Source: Arcobacter vandammei
GTDB taxonomy: Bacteria > Campylobacterota > Campylobacteria > Campylobacterales > Arcobacteraceae
Assembly (NCBI RefSeq): GCF_016106035.1
Contig: NZ_JADKPZ010000019.1
Span: 1 to 37,817 of the forward strand
Direction of reading: 5' to 3'
Length of the DNA stretch: 37,817 nt
The notes below the pieces were generated by a model, which made no database searches, was not told the DNA's origin, and saw only the letters and a program-made list of their open reading frames with translations. Shown piece by piece: positions 36,399 through 37,817 of this stretch. Within the stretch, counting starts at the first letter, position 1. Every line of letters starts with the position of its first letter. The translations under genes were made by a program, and so were the position numbers.

Positions 36399-37130
36399 CT
36401 ACTCTCCTCTAATTATATCTCCGCCAAAAGTCATAATTCCATAATCAAGATTTGTAACTTTTGAAAATCCCATATTTAGCATTATTTTTTGGCAATAAGC
36501 ACTTCTACTCCCACTATGACAATAAACAATTACTGGTACATCTTTTTTACTATTCAATTGCTCTATAGAGTGATAAAAACTAGTAGTTGGAACTAAAAAA
36601 TCAACTCCTTTAATTCTAGCTCCTATCCATTCCATCCACTCTCTTGTATCAACAAGATTAAATTGTACATATCCTATTTCTCTTACTTCCAGTAAAGCTT
36701 CTAATTCCAATGAACTAATTTCTTCTTGGTCTAAAAGTTCCTCACACTCTTTTTGTGTCAATCCTCTACTATGTGTTGCAATTGCCTCTTTTGTATCAAT
36801 ATTCAAAAGCAACTCTTGAGCTTTTTCTCTTGTACAATATATTCCACAGTGACATGAACCACTATTTGGTATCTCATTTTTCAAAGCTGGTTCACAAGGG
36901 CATAATCTATTCTTTTCAGTCTTGCTCTCTTCTATAACCATAAAACAAGGGCAATATCTCTTACCATAGATAAGTTTATTTCTAGCAAGTCCCATCTGAA
37001 TTGACTCATTTACTTCATCATCAGGATTATAAACAAGATTATAATCCTCCAACACTTTAGAAGTAAATTGTTTTGTAAGTTCAAATTCAATTTGAAACTC
37101 TTCACTATTTATATCAATTTTATTTAGCAT
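36399..37130 (-). CDS. Ferredoxin-thioredoxin reductase catalytic-like / rhodanese fusion
   Basis: A 243 aa two-domain protein. The N-terminal half has the FTR catalytic-subunit cysteine pattern: CPC (60-62), CPC (77-79) and CHC (93-95), which in that family hold a 4Fe-4S cluster and the active disulfide. The C-terminal half is a rhodanese domain with active loop CHSGSR (C204) and VTNLDYG. Together this suggests redox-coupled sulfur transfer. The ATG at 37130 has AGGA 6 bases upstream; the ATG at 37136 has it too close. A thioredoxin or ferredoxin gene is not adjacent. The domain calls are firm, the role is inferred. Confidence 0.85.
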   Translation of the reverse strand: MLNKIDINSEEFQIEFELTKQFTSKVLEDYNLVYNPDDEVNESIQMGLARNKLIYGKRYCPCFMVIEESKTEKNRLCPCEPALKNEIPNSGSCHCGIYCTREKAQELLLNIDTKEAIATHSRGLTQKECEELLDQEEISSLELEALLEVREIGYVQFNLVDTREWMEWIGARIKGVDFLVPTTSFYHSIEQLNSKKDVPVIVYCHSGSRSAYCQKIMLNMGFSKVTNLDYGIMTFGGDIIRGE

Positions 37131-37152
37131 ATTCATTCCTATTTCTAATTTA

Positions 37153-37374
37153 TTATTTTGCTAAAAAAGTATCAAAATATAATTTTTCTACTTTATCTCT
37201 AGCCCATGGTGTTTTTCTTAAAAATTTTAGACTAGAATTTATTGATGGATCAAAATTAAAACATCTTATGTTAATCTTATTTCCTAAGTCATTCCATCCA
37301 TAAAATTCTACTAACTTTATCAGAATTGACTCTAATTTTAATCCATGAAATGGGTTATTTGGGTTATTATTCAA
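37153..37374 (-). CDS. VF530 (DUF2132) family protein
   Basis: A 73 aa protein of the VF530 family. The [10 protein letters not shown] opening, [18 protein letters not shown], and [13 protein letters not shown] are characteristic; the family was proposed to bind DNA, from its structure. The start is TTG at 37374, with a strong GGAGG 6 bases before it. Its first codons are a 9-base tandem repeat (AATAACCCA twice). It lies 22 bases upstream of the FTR-rhodanese gene and may be cotranscribed. A candidate -10 (TATAAA) lies at about 37398. Confidence 0.85.
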   Translation of the reverse strand: MNNNPNNPFHGLKLESILIKLVEFYGWNDLGNKINIRCFNFDPSINSSLKFLRKTPWARDKVEKLYFDTFLAK

Positions 37375-37414
37375 AAAAAGCCTCCAGTAATAAAGTATTT
37401 ATATGTACTTACTA

Positions 37415-37445
37415 AATGGTTTAACCATTGCCATATTTAATGGCA
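37415..37445. repeat. Two adjacent inverted repeats
   Basis: AATGGTT (37415-37421), one base, AACCATT (37423-37429) is a perfect 7-1-7 palindrome. It runs straight into a second hairpin, TGCCAT (37429-37434), ATTTA loop region, ATGGCA (37440-37445). Either could be an operator or an RNA hairpin. Confidence 0.7.
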
Positions 37446-37572
37446 GTAGCACAAAATTATTTAATTTATATTATTGTACCACAACCTATATTGCACAGGG
37501 CTCATTCTTTTTATTTTAATTGAAATTCTTTTGTTATTTTAATAATTAATATATTCTTTTAAACTTTTTCAC

Positions 37573-37587
37573 TATGTTCAGAACATA
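37573..37587. repeat. 7-1-7 palindrome
   Basis: TATGTTC (37573-37579), A, GAACATA (37581-37587): a perfect 15-base palindrome with one central base, the same layout as the one at 37415-37429 but a different sequence. The layout is typical of dimeric regulator sites. Confidence 0.7.
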
Positions 37588-37753
37588 GGTTGTATCCAAA
37601 CTTTCTTATTTAAACTAAAAAATATATTAATTTCAATATATTTTCTGTTCTACACCCATCAAAGAATAAATTCATTATTCCAAAAATATAGAACAACTAA
37701 AATAAATATTATTACTTCACCGATAAATAATCTTAATTATAGTATAATGTTTT

Positions 37754-37817
37754 ATGGAAAAAATAGATGCTAGAAAATTAACACCAAGAGAATTATCAGA
37801 GAAACGAAAGATAGTTA
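37754..37817 (+). CDS. IS630-like transposase, N-terminal fragment cut by the window edge
   Basis: The final 64 bases encode MEKIDARKLTPRELSEKRK and two more residues before the edge. The MxKIDARKL opening followed by a charged helix is typical of the N-terminal helix-turn-helix of IS630-family transposases. A perfect TATAAT (37743-37748) lies only five bases before the ATG and no ribosome site is visible, so transcription may start at or beside the ATG. Only 21 residues are visible, so whether the gene is intact is unknown. Confidence 0.6.
   Translation, partial: MEKIDARKLTPRELSEKRKIV

Larger units (their letters stand above)
37375..37753. other. 379-base gene-poor stretch
   Basis: No convincing ORF on either strand. 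It holds the promoter and GGAGG of the VF530 gene at its left end and the -10 region of the transposase at its right end. Between them are two 15-base palindromes, a further hairpin, and a 9-base inverted pair (ACAACCTAT at 37481-37489 and ATAGGTTGT at 37585-37593). The left end of an insertion sequence may lie here, but I could not place its terminal repeat without the other end. Confidence 0.6.

Overview
The window is about 37.8 kb of AT-rich DNA from a Campylobacterota chromosome, most likely Arcobacter or Aliarcobacter. I infer this from gene content, the style of the protein sequences, AAGGA-type ribosome binding sites and strong codon bias toward A/T. I could not run a database search. 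Genes are densely packed and mostly on the minus strand, with short gaps or 1-20 base overlaps. Plus-strand genes are the LOS heptose block (9.6-13.1 kb), a YkgJ-like protein, a cyclophilin, and a transposase fragment at the right edge.

Layout. 1-6 kb: tRNA-Asn with a consensus promoter, then a minus-strand operon gyrA-asd-yqhA-hemE and a small DUF465 (YdcH-like) gene. 6-8.6 kb: rpmB, a two-TM potassium-channel/RCK protein and argJ. 8.6-13.1 kb: a small glycosyltransferase, and divergently gmhB-hldD-hldE-gmhA, which together make the ADP-heptose used for the lipooligosaccharide core. 13.1-20 kb: prmA-ftsH, then accD-thiE-rlmH-(unknown membrane protein)-dus. 20-24 kb: metK with an unusual repeated 5' end, glmS, and an inositol-monophosphatase-like gene. 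24-27.4 kb: an OmpR-type two-component system, with a divergent YkgJ-like cysteine cluster protein. 27.4-31 kb: groES-groEL under a CIRCE element, and panD-ybaB-ispA. 31-35.3 kb: a periplasmic cyclophilin, a REC-PAS-coiled-coil protein paired with cheW, and ubiE-xseA. 35.3-37.4 kb: a ParA/MinD-like ATPase paired with a small membrane-anchored protein, a ferredoxin-thioredoxin-reductase/rhodanese fusion, and a VF530-family gene. The last 440 bases are a gene-poor stretch leading into the start of an IS630-like transposase.

The most interesting signal is around the two-component system. Two sites share the same geometry: two CTTACAT-like boxes 11 bases apart, then 8 bases, then a TATA(A/T)T -10 element. 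One lies directly before the response regulator and predicts a leaderless mRNA. The other lies just after the histidine kinase stop and points at a roughly 90-base stretch without an ORF that ends in a strong terminator. This predicts a response-regulator-controlled small RNA encoded next to its regulator.

Several start codons are reassigned here from ribosome binding site positions: asd, argJ, gmhB, accD, ybaB, the response regulator, the ParA-like gene and the FTR-rhodanese gene all start downstream of the longest possible ORF. prmA, ubiE and the VF530 gene appear to use TTG and the inositol-monophosphatase-like gene GTG. All functional calls rest on reading motifs by eye.
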